From contig NZ_BMTW01000008.1 in the NCBI RefSeq assembly GCF_014649875.1, positions 268,983 through 332,982 of the forward strand: 64,000 nucleotides of DNA, in the 5' to 3' direction. The DNA is from Streptomyces rubiginosohelvolus. Its GTDB lineage: Bacteria > Actinomycetota > Actinomycetes > Streptomycetales > Streptomycetaceae. A model generated the notes under the pieces. It saw only the letters and a list, made by a program, of their open reading frames with translations. It did not search any database and was not told the DNA's origin. The position numbers and the translations under genes were made by a program. This document shows positions 42,643 through 51,034 of this stretch, piece after piece. The number at the start of each line of letters is the position of its first letter. The stretch's first letter is position 1.

Positions 42643-43096
42643 GTCCTCTGGCTCCTGTCGCGCGCCGTTGCGTGACGTAGGTGAGAAAAGCGACGTACCG
42701 CCACGACGCGGGGTTTCCGGTCTGGGTCGACGCTATGCCGCTTCGAGAGTTCCCCGGGACCACATGGGCCATTTTTGACGGCCGGTCCGGAGTCGGGAGA
42801 TCGCGGATCGCCCGGGTGCTGTGGCACTCCGGGCGGCGGCCGGGGGCTTCGCTGCCCCCGAGGCGTATCGCGCTGATCACCGCACCAGGCTATCTCTCCC
42901 GCACCCCACCGCGTCATGAGCTGCTTGTGTACAAAAGAACCCCCCGAACTTTGACACTCTGGACAGTGCGCCGCGCCGCCTTGGCGAACCTCCGGAACCG
43001 GGGCAATCTGTGGATAACGCCTGAATCAGGCCCCGGCGGACCCGCGAGCCGTCCCGACCCGACCTGCCGGGGCCGATCGCCCCCGAGGAGTCCGCC
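42643..43096. other. 454-bp divergent region between NAD-GDH and DJ-1-like genes
   Basis: Contains the promoters of both flanking genes, but no -35/-10 pair with good spacing stands out. A TTGACA at 42954-42959 lacks a convincing -10. No supported small gene is seen. Confidence 0.5.
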
Positions 43097-43708
43097 ATGC
43101 CGCAGAAGATCCTCATCGTCACCGGCGACGCCGCCGAGTCGCTCGAAGTGCTCTACCCGTACCAGCGGCTGCTGGAGGAGGGGTACGAGGTCGACATCGC
43201 GGCCCCCGAGCGCAAGACGCTGCGCTTCGTGGTCCATGACTTCGAGCCCGGCTTCGACACGTACACGGAGAAGCCCGGCTACACCTGGCCCGCCGACCTG
43301 TCCTTCTCCGAGGTCGACCCCGGGGCCTACATCGCCCTGGTGATCCCCGGCGGCCGGGCCCCCGAGTACCTCCGCAACAACGCCGAGCTGCGGAAGATCG
43401 TCGGCGCCTTCTTCTCCGCGGACCGCCCGGTGGCCCAGATCTGCCACGGCCCCCTGATCACCGCCGCCACCGGCAACCTCAGCGGCCGCGCGGTCACGGC
43501 GTACCCGGCCCTGGAACCGGACATGCAGAGCGCGGGCGCGACGTTCCAGGACACGGAGGCGGTGGTGGACGGCCCCCTGGTCTCGTCGCGGGCCTGGCCG
43601 GACCACGCGGCATGGATGAGGGAGTTCCTGAGGGTGCTCCGCTCAAGCCGGCCGGACACCCCTTCCAGCCCGCCGGGCACCCCTTCAAGCCCGTCCGGCA
43701 CCGCTTAA
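43097..43708 (+). CDS. DJ-1/PfpI-family protein with repeat-derived tail
   Basis: 203 aa. GAGGAG precedes the ATG by 8 bases. The fold runs from KILIVTGDAAESLEVLYPYQRL through VIPGGRAPEYL to the nucleophile elbow AQICHGP with Cys116. Family members act as chaperone/deglycase-like enzymes, proteases or amidotransferase relatives; the exact reaction is unknown. The natural domain seems to end near MREFLRVLR. The last 21 residues are three 7-residue units (SSRPDTP, SSPPGTP, SSPSGTA) encoded by the interspersed repeat that fills the following spacer, so the stop codon lies inside repeat DNA. Confidence 0.9.
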   Translation: MPQKILIVTGDAAESLEVLYPYQRLLEEGYEVDIAAPERKTLRFVVHDFEPGFDTYTEKPGYTWPADLSFSEVDPGAYIALVIPGGRAPEYLRNNAELRKIVGAFFSADRPVAQICHGPLITAATGNLSGRAVTAYPALEPDMQSAGATFQDTEAVVDGPLVSSRAWPDHAAWMREFLRVLRSSRPDTPSSPPGTPSSPSGTA

Positions 43709-43930
43709 AGCCCGTCCGGCGATGGAGGACATCTTTCCCACCGGGAAGCGCCGCACCTTCAAGCCCGCCCGAGCACACCATCCAGCCCGTCCGGCGCTTG
43801 AGGACATCTTTGGGCTCAGCCACACCCCGGCCCGCGCAGGGGCACATTCCCAGCCCGCCCGGGCAACTCCCCAGCCCGCCCGGCGCTTGAGGGCATCGTT
43901 TCCAGCCCGTCCGGCGCTTGAGGACCGGGG
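43644..43930. repeat. Cluster of about nine GCCCGTCCGGC(GCTTGAGGAC) repeat copies
   Basis: Short 21-base copies begin near 43644, 43665 and 43686, inside the DJ-1-like gene. Longer or partial copies begin near 43708, 43760, 43782, 43850, 43871 and 43902. The full form AGCCCGTCCGGCGCTTGAGG matches the three-copy array at 37492-37584. This accounts for most of the 282-base spacer. A small CGGGGC/GCCCCG hairpin at 43933-43947 follows. Confidence 0.85.
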
Positions 43931-43990
43931 CCCGGGGCAGCGCCCCGAAGACCCGCACCACCGCACCCCGCACCACCCCCCGAAAAACCC

Positions 43991-44677
43991 TTACGCGGCA
44001 AACGTCTCCGCCAACGCCACCGCCTCCCCCAGACTGTCCACCACCGGCACCCCCGCCCCCTCCAGACTGCTCCGGCTGTGCGACCCCCCGGTGTACAGCA
44101 CCGCCCGCGCCCCCACATGCGCCGCCGCCACCGCATCGTCCAGCGCGTCCCCGATGACCACCACGTTCTCGGGCGAGAACCCGTCCACGCCGCCCGCCCC
44201 GGCCAGCGCGGCGAAGTGCCGCTCCATGTGCAGCGCCTTGCTCCCGCCGGACGGCCCCGTACGCCCCTCGACGCGGACGAACCGCGGCTCGATCCCGTAC
44301 CCCCGCACCACCGGCACCAGCTGCTCATGCCCGTACATGCTCAGGAGCGACTGACTGCGCCCGGCCCGCTGCCACGCGTGCAGCAGCTCCTCCGCCCCGG
44401 CGGTGAGCCCACAGGCCGCCCGCTGCTCCGTGTAGTACCGGTGGAAGACGCCGTCCATCCGCTCCCATTCGGCCTCCGTGGGCAGCCGGCCCAGGAACCG
44501 CTCGTAGAACCGGGGTATGGGGATGGTGTACATCTCCCGGTACTGCTCCAGCGTGATCGGTGCCAGCTCGACCTCCGCGAACGCGGCGTTCGTCGCCTGG
44601 ATGACCGCATGCGTGTCGTCGAGCAGCGTGCCGTTCCAGTCCCAGACCAGATGTGTGCGTGTCGTCCCGGAAGTCAT
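43991..44677 (-). CDS. HAD-family hydrolase
   Basis: 228 aa. Motif I is LVWDWNGTLLDD, giving the nucleophile Asp13 but Asn15 where phosphatases have the general acid Asp. A helical cap follows (about 20-85), then motif II-like LLSMYGHEQL, a Lys region GGSKALHMERH and motif IV VVIGDALDDAVAA. It resembles the phosphoglycolate phosphatase branch; with the Asn substitution the activity may differ. It lies 63 bases downstream of the small acidic protein gene on the same strand and converges on the DJ-1-like gene. Confidence 0.88.
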   Translation of the reverse strand: MTSGTTRTHLVWDWNGTLLDDTHAVIQATNAAFAEVELAPITLEQYREMYTIPIPRFYERFLGRLPTEAEWERMDGVFHRYYTEQRAACGLTAGAEELLHAWQRAGRSQSLLSMYGHEQLVPVVRGYGIEPRFVRVEGRTGPSGGSKALHMERHFAALAGAGGVDGFSPENVVVIGDALDDAVAAAHVGARAVLYTGGSHSRSSLEGAGVPVVDSLGEAVALAETFAA

Positions 44678-44740
44678 ACAGAGAAAAATACCCGCCGGGT
44701 CCGACAGCCCCGCCGGCTCAGCGCGAGCCCGGCGCCCGGC

Positions 44741-45247
44741 TCAGCGGATGAGCTGCGGAATCTCCTGGACGCCGAACCAGAGCAGCTCGTGGTCCTCGGC
44801 CCCGTCCACCGTGAACTGCGCGTCGTCGTCCCCGAGGTCCGCCGCCCCCAGGGCCGCCGCCGCGGCGGTCACGTCCTTCTCCGCGTCGTCTGCGTCCACG
44901 TGCACCGCCGCCGCCTTGGCCAGCGGCAGCGCGGCGGCGATCTGCACCTCGCCGAGCGACGCCGCGCTCAGCCCGTTGTCCGGGTCGGCGACGGCGGACC
45001 CGTCCGGTACGTCGACGGCGACGACGACCCGGCGGCGCACCTCGTCCGGGTTCCCGGCGATCATTCGGAGCGAGGCGGCGGCGGCCCGGTTGAGCGCCGC
45101 GTACTCCAGTTCCTCGATGTCGTCGGAGACGTACCACTCCCGCAGCCCGGGGGTGACCGCGTAGGCGGTCAGCGGTCCGGGCCCGACCTCGCCCGCACCG
45201 TGCGCCGCTGCGAGACCGGAAAGGGTCAGGGGGACGTACACGCGCAT
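44741..45247 (-). CDS. Conserved actinobacterial protein (probably DUF6912)
   Basis: 168 aa, acidic, with no signal peptide or membrane segment. It starts MRVYVPLTLSGLAAAH and includes YAVTPGLREWYVSDDIEELEYAALNRAA, a conserved pattern of a small actinobacterial family that I believe is DUF6912. The second half has alternating Ala/Asp-rich helices. It sits between secA-region genes and the HAD gene, a conserved neighbourhood in streptomycetes. Function unknown. It may be cotranscribed with the HAD gene; the upstream spacer of 275 bases is divergent and holds a small hairpin at 45362-45380. Confidence 0.8.
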   Translation of the reverse strand: MRVYVPLTLSGLAAAHGAGEVGPGPLTAYAVTPGLREWYVSDDIEELEYAALNRAAAASLRMIAGNPDEVRRRVVVAVDVPDGSAVADPDNGLSAASLGEVQIAAALPLAKAAAVHVDADDAEKDVTAAAAALGAADLGDDDAQFTVDGAEDHELLWFGVQEIPQLIR

Positions 45248-45522
45248 GGCAGGTCGCTTTCGTAGGGGGAAACGTCCTCAGGATACGTGGGAGCGTCCCC
45301 TTTCGGGTTTCGGCAACCGGGGGCCTCCGTCCACGGCCGACGCCCCGTCACCCCCACCGTCGCCCTTGCCCGGCAAGGGCCGAGCCACGGATAGGTGAAA
45401 CGGCCCGCGCCGGATCGGCGCCAGGAGGGCCCTTGCGTCGCTGACGACCGCCCCCGTAGAAGATCCCCAACAAAGTTACCGCCCGGTAGAAGCCCGGGCC
45501 CGGTCAACGGGGGCGATGGATC

Positions 45523-46032
45523 ATGAGCACGGACAGGACGAGGCCCGCAGGACGACGCGACCAGAGCGGCCCTCGATCGGCACCAAGCGGTCCTCGATCG
45601 GCGTCGAACGGCCCGCGGTCGACCCCGGGCGGCCCCCGGTCGGTGCCGCCGCAGCGGTCCCGCAGGCTCCAGCCCCACCGGCCGCTGCGCCCGCACCAGT
45701 GGTTCGCCGAGCGTCTGCTCGCGGTCCTCAGCGGCCAGCGCCCGGTGCACTGGATGCTCGGCCACACCATCGGCGAGGCCTACGACCAGCTCGCCGAACT
45801 GGCCCCCAGCACCCCGCTGAGGGCCACCCACGGCAGCCGCCCGGTCCTCCGCCACTGCCGCGGCGCGCAGCCCGCCACCGGGGTGGTCGAGGCGTTCGCC
45901 AGCATCGCCGCGGGCGACCGGGTGCGGGCGATGGCGTTCCGGCTGGAGCAGGGCGCCGACCAGCGCTGGCGCTGCGCCGCCGTGGAGCTGGGCGGCGAAC
46001 GCCTCACGGCCGGCGCCCCGGGCTGCCGGTGA
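45523..46032 (+). CDS. Rv3235-family protein
   Basis: 169 aa. The first 45 residues are disordered and basic, with four GPRS repeats (GPRSAPS, GPRSASN, GPRSTPG, GPRSVPP). The remaining compact domain, HQWFAERLLAVLSGQRPVHWMLGHTIGEAYDQL through RVRAMAFRLEQ, matches the Rv3235 family, which is encoded close to secA1 in mycobacteria as here. No catalytic motif is visible. Proximity to secA suggests, but does not prove, a link to export. It shares a bidirectional terminator with secA. Confidence 0.85.
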   Translation: MSTDRTRPAGRRDQSGPRSAPSGPRSASNGPRSTPGGPRSVPPQRSRRLQPHRPLRPHQWFAERLLAVLSGQRPVHWMLGHTIGEAYDQLAELAPSTPLRATHGSRPVLRHCRGAQPATGVVEAFASIAAGDRVRAMAFRLEQGADQRWRCAAVELGGERLTAGAPGCR

Positions 46033-46044
46033 CCCGGCAGACGC

Positions 46045-46082
46045 GGCAGGGGCCGGACACCGCGTGGTGTCCGGCCCCTGCC
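46045..46082. terminator. Bidirectional terminator between the Rv3235-family gene and secA
   Basis: A perfect 17-bp stem (46045-46061 with 46066-46082, arm GGCAGGGGCCGGACACC) with a GCGT loop between converging genes. Confidence 0.9.
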
Positions 46083-46100
46083 GGGGTACTGACCCTGCTG

Positions 46101-48917
46101 CTACTTCTTGCGACGGCGACCGCCGCCACCGCTCTTCTGCGCCTTGCGGCGCTCGGCACGCGTCAGGCCGTCGGCCGACCGCGTGGCGCCGGAGGCATCG
46201 TCGTTGGCGAAGTCGCCCTCGACGACACCGCCCTCGCCGTCCACCGTGGGAGCGGAGAAGTGGAGCCGGTCCGGCCGCTGCGGGGCCTCCAGGCCCTTGG
46301 CGCGGATCTGCGGGGCAGCGGCGGCACCCTCCTTCTCCAGGGAGGGACGCTCGGCGCCGTCCTGCACCGGAACCTCCTCGACCTGCTGCTCGACCTGGAC
46401 CTCCAGGTTGAACAGGTAGCCGACGGACTCCTCCTTGATGCCCTCCATCATGGCGTTGAACATGTCGAAGCCCTCGCGCTGGTACTCGACCAGCGGGTCC
46501 TTCTGCGCCATGGCCCGCAGGCCGATGCCCTCCTGGAGGTAGTCCATCTCGTAGAGGTGCTCGCGCCACTTGCGGTCGAGCACCGAGAGGACGACGCGGC
46601 GCTCCAGCTCACGCATGATGTCGGAGCCGAGGGTGCTCTCGCGCTCCTCGTACTGCTCGTGGATGTCGTTCTTGACCGACTCGGCGATGAACTCGGCGGT
46701 GACGCCCGCCAGGTCCCCGGCCGCCTCCTCCAGCTCCTCGACGGTGACCTTCACCGGGTAGAGCTGCTTGAAGGCACCCCACAGCCGGTCCAGGTCCCAC
46801 TCCTCGGCGAAGCCCTCGGCGGTCTCCTGCCGGATGTAGTCGTCGATCGTGTCGTCCATGAAGTGCCGGATCTGCTCCTGCAGGTCCTCGCCCTCCAGAA
46901 CGCGGCGGCGCTCGCCGTAGATGACCTCGCGCTGCCGGTTGAGCACCTCGTCGTACTTCAGGACGTTCTTACGCGTCTCGAAGTTCTGCTGCTCGACCTG
47001 CGACTGGGCGGAGGCGATGGCACGGGTGACCATCTTGTTCTCGATCGGGACGTCGTCCGGGACGTTCGCCATCGACATGACGCGCTCGACCATCTGGGCC
47101 TTGAACAGGCGCATCAGGTCGTCGCCCAGCGACAGGTAGAAACGGGACTCGCCCGGGTCGCCCTGACGGCCGGAACGACCGCGCAGCTGGTTGTCGATAC
47201 GGCGCGACTCGTGGCGCTCGGTGCCCAGCACGTAGAGCCCGCCGAGGTCCTTGACCTCTTCGAACTCCGCCTTCACGGCCTGCTCGGCCGCCTCCAGCGC
47301 GGCGGGCAGCGCGGCCGCCCACTCCTCGACGTTCTCCACCGGGTCGAGGCCGCGCTGGCGCAGCTCCGCCTCGGCGAGGTCGTCCGGGTTGCCGCCGAGC
47401 TTGATGTCGGTGCCTCGTCCGGCCATGTTCGTCGCGACGGTGACGGCGCCCTTGCGGCCCGCCTGAGCGACGATCGTCGCCTCCCGGTCGTGCTGCTTGG
47501 CGTTGAGGACCTCGTGCTGGACGCCGCGCTTGGAGAGCTGCTGCGAGAGGTACTCCGACTTCTCGACCGAGGTGGTGCCGACCAGGATCGGCTGGCCCTT
47601 CTCGTGCTTCTCCGCGATGTCGTCGACCACCGCGGCGAACTTCGCGACCTCGGTGCGGTAGATCAGGTCCGACTGGTCGGCGCGGACCATCGGCCGGTTC
47701 GTCGGGATCGGCACCACGCCGAGCTTGTAGATCTGGTGGAACTCGGCGGCCTCGGTCATCGCCGTACCGGTCATGCCGGAGAGCTTGTCGTAGAGGCGGA
47801 AGAAGTTCTGCAGGGTGATCGTGGCGAGGGTCTGGTTCTCGTCCTTGATGTCCACCCCTTCCTTAGCCTCGATCGCCTGGTGCATGCCCTCGTTGTAGCG
47901 GCGGCCGGCGAGGATACGGCCGGTGTGCTCGTCGACGATCATGACTTCGCCGTCGATGACGACGTAGTCCTTGTCCTTCTTGAACAGTTCCTTCGCCTTG
48001 ATGGCGTTGTTCAGATAACCGACGAGCGGGGTGTTCACCGACTCGTAGAGGTTGTCGATGCCGAGCCAGTCCTCGACCTTGGCGACGCCGGACTCGTGGA
48101 TGGCCACGGTCCGCTTCTTCTCGTCGACCTCGTAGTCGCCGGTCTCCTCGATGCCCTTGAGCTGGTTGCCCGCCTCGCCCTTGGTGAGGCGCGTGACCAG
48201 CTTGGCGAAGTCGCCGTACCACTTGGTGGCCTGATCGGCCGGGCCGGAGATGATCAGCGGCGTACGGGCCTCGTCGACGAGGATCGAGTCGACCTCGTCG
48301 ACCACGGCGAAGTTGTGGCCGCGCTGGACGAGCTCGTCCTTGGACCACGCCATGTTGTCGCGGAGGTAGTCGAAGCCGAACTCGTTGTTCGTGCCGTACG
48401 TGATGTCGCAGGCGTACTGCTCACGGCGCTGGGCCGGCGTCATGTTGGCGACGATGCAGCCGACGGACAGACCCAGGAACTTGTGGACCCGGCCCATCAG
48501 CTCGGAGTCACGCTCGGCGAGATAGTCGTTCACCGTGATCAGGTGCACGCCCTTGCCGGAGAGCGCGTTCAGATACGTGGGCAGGGTGCCGACGAGGGTC
48601 TTGCCCTCACCGGTCTTCATCTCGGCCACATAGCCGAGGTGCAGGGCGGCTCCACCCATCATCTGTACGTCGTAGTGGCGCTGTCCGAGGACGCGCTTCG
48701 CGGCCTCACGGACCGTGGCGAACGCTTCGGGAAGCAGGTCGTCCAGGCTCTCGCCGTCCGCGTACCGTTCCTTGTACTCGTCGGTGAGCGCCCGCAGCTC
48801 GGCGTCGGAGAGGTTGACGAAGTCCTCTTCGATGGAGCTGACCTGGTCCGCGATGCGGTGCAGTTTGCGCAGGATCTTGCCTTCGCCTGCACGCATGAGC
48901 TTGTTGAAGACGGACAC
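46101..48917 (-). CDS. secA: Preprotein translocase ATPase SecA
   Basis: 938 aa from GTG at 48917 (AAGGAG about 10 bases upstream); longer in-frame extensions lack family similarity. SecA drives Sec-dependent protein export through SecYEG. Walker A MKTGEGKTL is at 100-108, Walker B-like VVDEVDSILVDEART follows, and GTDIKLGG and RGRSGRQGDPGESRFYLSL belong to the second nucleotide-binding fold. The helical scaffold and wing domains follow. The C-terminal linker ends in a basic tail GGGGRRRKK, and the SecB/zinc-binding Cys motif of proteobacterial SecA is absent, as is common in actinobacteria. Confidence 0.98.
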   Translation of the reverse strand: MSVFNKLMRAGEGKILRKLHRIADQVSSIEEDFVNLSDAELRALTDEYKERYADGESLDDLLPEAFATVREAAKRVLGQRHYDVQMMGGAALHLGYVAEMKTGEGKTLVGTLPTYLNALSGKGVHLITVNDYLAERDSELMGRVHKFLGLSVGCIVANMTPAQRREQYACDITYGTNNEFGFDYLRDNMAWSKDELVQRGHNFAVVDEVDSILVDEARTPLIISGPADQATKWYGDFAKLVTRLTKGEAGNQLKGIEETGDYEVDEKKRTVAIHESGVAKVEDWLGIDNLYESVNTPLVGYLNNAIKAKELFKKDKDYVVIDGEVMIVDEHTGRILAGRRYNEGMHQAIEAKEGVDIKDENQTLATITLQNFFRLYDKLSGMTGTAMTEAAEFHQIYKLGVVPIPTNRPMVRADQSDLIYRTEVAKFAAVVDDIAEKHEKGQPILVGTTSVEKSEYLSQQLSKRGVQHEVLNAKQHDREATIVAQAGRKGAVTVATNMAGRGTDIKLGGNPDDLAEAELRQRGLDPVENVEEWAAALPAALEAAEQAVKAEFEEVKDLGGLYVLGTERHESRRIDNQLRGRSGRQGDPGESRFYLSLGDDLMRLFKAQMVERVMSMANVPDDVPIENKMVTRAIASAQSQVEQQNFETRKNVLKYDEVLNRQREVIYGERRRVLEGEDLQEQIRHFMDDTIDDYIRQETAEGFAEEWDLDRLWGAFKQLYPVKVTVEELEEAAGDLAGVTAEFIAESVKNDIHEQYEERESTLGSDIMRELERRVVLSVLDRKWREHLYEMDYLQEGIGLRAMAQKDPLVEYQREGFDMFNAMMEGIKEESVGYLFNLEVQVEQQVEEVPVQDGAERPSLEKEGAAAAPQIRAKGLEAPQRPDRLHFSAPTVDGEGGVVEGDFANDDASGATRSADGLTRAERRKAQKSGGGGRRRKK

Positions 48918-49156
48918 TGAGGCTGGTCTCCTTGCCGGTCGGGCCTGGCACTGGGTCGTGTAATGGACTCTGGCGCGGGCACGGCAGGTGGGCCCCACCG
49001 CAACGGCCATCGTAAGCGAGGACACCACCGCGTCGGGAGGGCTGCCGTCGCGTGGACCTCACCGCACCCTTATAAGACAACGGTCCAGAGGCACGGAAGG
49101 TGCCGGGAAGCCCGAAAGTGCTCGCATCACGGCGGCCTGCTCACGAGAATCGGCCC

Positions 49157-49777
49157 ATGGAGCCGATCACCCTCACCACGGAACGCCTGGTCCTGCGGCC
49201 TTTCGGCCCGCAGGACACCCACCGGGTGCACGCCGCCTGCCAGGACCCGGACATCCAGCGCTGGACGGTGATCCCCTCCCCGTACCGCCTCACCGACGCG
49301 GAACTGTTCACCACGACGCTCGCCCCGGCGGGCTGGCAGGACGACTCCGCCTACGGCTTCGCCCTGACCCTGCGGGGGAACGGGACGCTCGTCGGGGCGC
49401 TCGGCATCGACCGCCGCAGCCGTCCGGGGACGTACGAGGTGGGCTACTGGTCCACCAGGGAGCACCGCGGCAACGGCTACGCCACCGAGGCGGTGCTCGG
49501 CTCCGCCCGCTGGGCCTTCGTCTCGCTCGGGGCGGACCGGCTGGAGTGGCGGGCCGAGATCGGCAATCTCGCCTCGCGGGCCGTCGCCCTGCGGGCGGGG
49601 TTCCGGCTGGAGGGCGAACAGCGGTCCGGGCTGCTCAACAAGGGCGTGCGGCGTGACGCCTGGACGGCGGCCCTGCTCCCGTCCGACCTCGGGCTCGCGG
49701 GCAGCCACCCGTACGTCCCCGGGCGGCACGCGCCCCGGCCCGACGGAGCCCAGGATTCCGTACGCCGGCCCGCCTGA
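49157..49777 (+). CDS. GNAT-family N-acetyltransferase (RimJ/RimL type)
   Basis: 206 aa from ATG at 49157. The N-terminus ITLTTERLVLRPFGPQDTHRV is typical of RimJ/RimL-like enzymes. The acetyl-CoA-binding motif A is EVGYWSTREHRGNGYATEAV, with Q/RxxGxG/A satisfied by RGNGYA, and the late NLASRAVALRAGFRLEGE is motif B. It transfers an acetyl group to an amino-terminal or small-molecule amine; the substrate is unknown. The DNA glycosylase-like gene follows 65 bases later with its own promoter. Confidence 0.9.
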   Translation: MEPITLTTERLVLRPFGPQDTHRVHAACQDPDIQRWTVIPSPYRLTDAELFTTTLAPAGWQDDSAYGFALTLRGNGTLVGALGIDRRSRPGTYEVGYWSTREHRGNGYATEAVLGSARWAFVSLGADRLEWRAEIGNLASRAVALRAGFRLEGEQRSGLLNKGVRRDAWTAALLPSDLGLAGSHPYVPGRHAPRPDGAQDSVRRPA

Positions 49778-49812
49778 CCCCCGTGATCCCAGGGGCGGAT
49801 TCCGGGGCCGGA

Positions 49813-49835
49813 CTGTCAGTGGCGCCGTCTAGGGT
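49813..49835 (+). promoter_or_regulatory. DNA-damage (RecA-NDp/PafBC-type) promoter
   Basis: CTGTCAGTGG (49813-49822), a 7-base spacer, then TAGGGT (49830-49835). It matches the actinobacterial consensus tTGTCRGTGg-N7/8-TAnnnT at all but the first, weak position. The predicted start of transcription, 7-8 bases on, coincides with the ATG at 49843, implying a leaderless mRNA. Confidence 0.75.
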
Positions 49836-49842
49836 TCGACGT

Positions 49843-51030
49843 ATGACGCCTGTGCCTCCTCCCGCAGTCGAACTCTCCGCCGACCAGGCCCGCCGCATAG
49901 CCCTGCGCGCCCAGGGCTTCCTGGGGGCCCCGGACCGCCGGGCAGGGGTGCCGGGGGTGCTGCGCCACCTCGGCGCGGTCCAGCTGGACACGATCTCGGT
50001 GCTGGCCCGCTCGCACGAGCTGATCCCCTACGCCCGGCTCGGCTCGGTGGGCCGCCGGACGGTGGAGGACGCCTACTGGTCGGGCGGCCGCACTTTCGAG
50101 TACTGGTCGCACGCCGCGTGCATCCTGCCCGTCGAGGAGTGGCCGCACTTCGCGTTCCGCCGCCGCGCCTACCGCTCCCGCCCGCACTGGCACCACGATC
50201 TGCCCGACGGCGTGTACGACACCGTGATCAAGCAGCTGCGCGACGAGGGCCCGCTGACGGCCACCGAACTGGGCGGCGCGAAGAACGGCGGCGAGTGGTG
50301 GGACTGGTCGGCGTCCAAGGTCGCCGTCGAGCGGGCCCTGATGTACGGCGAGGTGGTGTGCACCGAGCGGCGCGGCTGGAAGCGGATCTACGACCTGGCC
50401 GAGCGGGCCATTCCGGATGCCCTGCTGCACGACGAGCTGAGCGACGCCGAGTGCCGGCGGCGGCTGGTGGCGCTGGCGGGCAGGTCCCTGGGCGTCGGCA
50501 CCCGTAGCGACATCGCGGACTACCACCGGCTGAAGGGCGAGGAGTTCGACGCCGTGGTGGCGGACTCGGGGCTGGTCCCGGTCGTGGTGGAGGGCTGGAC
50601 GAAGCCCGCCTGGGCGGACCCGGAGGCCCTCGCCAAGGAGCCGCGCGGCCGCCACCGTACGACGCTGCTGTCGCCGTTCGACTCCCTGATCTGGGAGCGG
50701 GCGCGCACGGAGCGGATCTTCGACTTCACGCATCGGCTGGAGGCCTACGTGCCCAAGCAGAAGCGGATCCACGGCTATTTCGCGATGCCGTTGCTGGCGG
50801 GCGGGAAGCTCCAGGGCCGGGTCGACCCGGCGCGCGAGGGCACCACGCTGGTCGCCAAGCAGGCGTCGTTGGCCAGCCCGAAGGCGGTGATCCCGATGGC
50901 CGAGGCGCTGGTGGAGGCGGCGGCCTGGGTGGGCTGCACGGACATCCGGGTCGACCGGGTGGACGCGCCGGAGTTGCGCGAGCCGCTCCGGACGGAGATC
51001 GGCCACGCGTTCCGGCGCGCCTTTCGCTGA
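49843..51030 (+). CDS. AlkX/YcaQ-like (HTH_42) crosslink-repair DNA glycosylase
   Basis: 395 aa from ATG at 49843. It belongs to the winged-helix HTH_42 family that includes AlkZ and E. coli YcaQ/AlkX, which excise bases and unhook interstrand crosslinks. The catalytic Q-x-D motif is visible as AVQLDTI with Gln47 and Asp49, the AlkX-type form. Other conserved parts are LARSHELIPYARLG, YWSHAACILPVEEW, LLSPFDSLIWERARTERIFDFTHRLEAYVPK and HGYFAMPLLAGGKLQGRVDP. A DNA-damage-type promoter lies directly upstream, supporting a repair role. It converges on the response regulator gene with a 4-base gap. Confidence 0.9.
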   Translation: MTPVPPPAVELSADQARRIALRAQGFLGAPDRRAGVPGVLRHLGAVQLDTISVLARSHELIPYARLGSVGRRTVEDAYWSGGRTFEYWSHAACILPVEEWPHFAFRRRAYRSRPHWHHDLPDGVYDTVIKQLRDEGPLTATELGGAKNGGEWWDWSASKVAVERALMYGEVVCTERRGWKRIYDLAERAIPDALLHDELSDAECRRRLVALAGRSLGVGTRSDIADYHRLKGEEFDAVVADSGLVPVVVEGWTKPAWADPEALAKEPRGRHRTTLLSPFDSLIWERARTERIFDFTHRLEAYVPKQKRIHGYFAMPLLAGGKLQGRVDPAREGTTLVAKQASLASPKAVIPMAEALVEAAAWVGCTDIRVDRVDAPELREPLRTEIGHAFRRAFR

Positions 51031-51034
51031 CCGG

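Noticed and set aside
37570..42675. A 1701-codon open frame antisense to NAD-GDH, and similar long frames opposite secA, the TagF-like genes and mtrB
   Set aside because: High third-position GC removes stop codons from the opposite strand. The translations are low-complexity Val/Asp/Gly/Arg-rich text without domains, while the sense frames have full motifs.
42643..43096. TTGACA at 42954-42959 as a promoter for the DJ-1-like gene
   Set aside because: No acceptable -10 hexamer lies at 16-19 bases spacing.
46101..46200. Missing zinc-binding C-terminus of SecA as a truncation
   Set aside because: The gene ends in a normal basic tail and actinobacterial SecA proteins commonly lack the Cys motif.
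48918..49028. Longer N-terminus for SecA
   Set aside because: The frame is open upstream to 49028, but similarity to SecA begins at MSVFNKLMRAGEGK and a ribosome site precedes the GTG at 48917.
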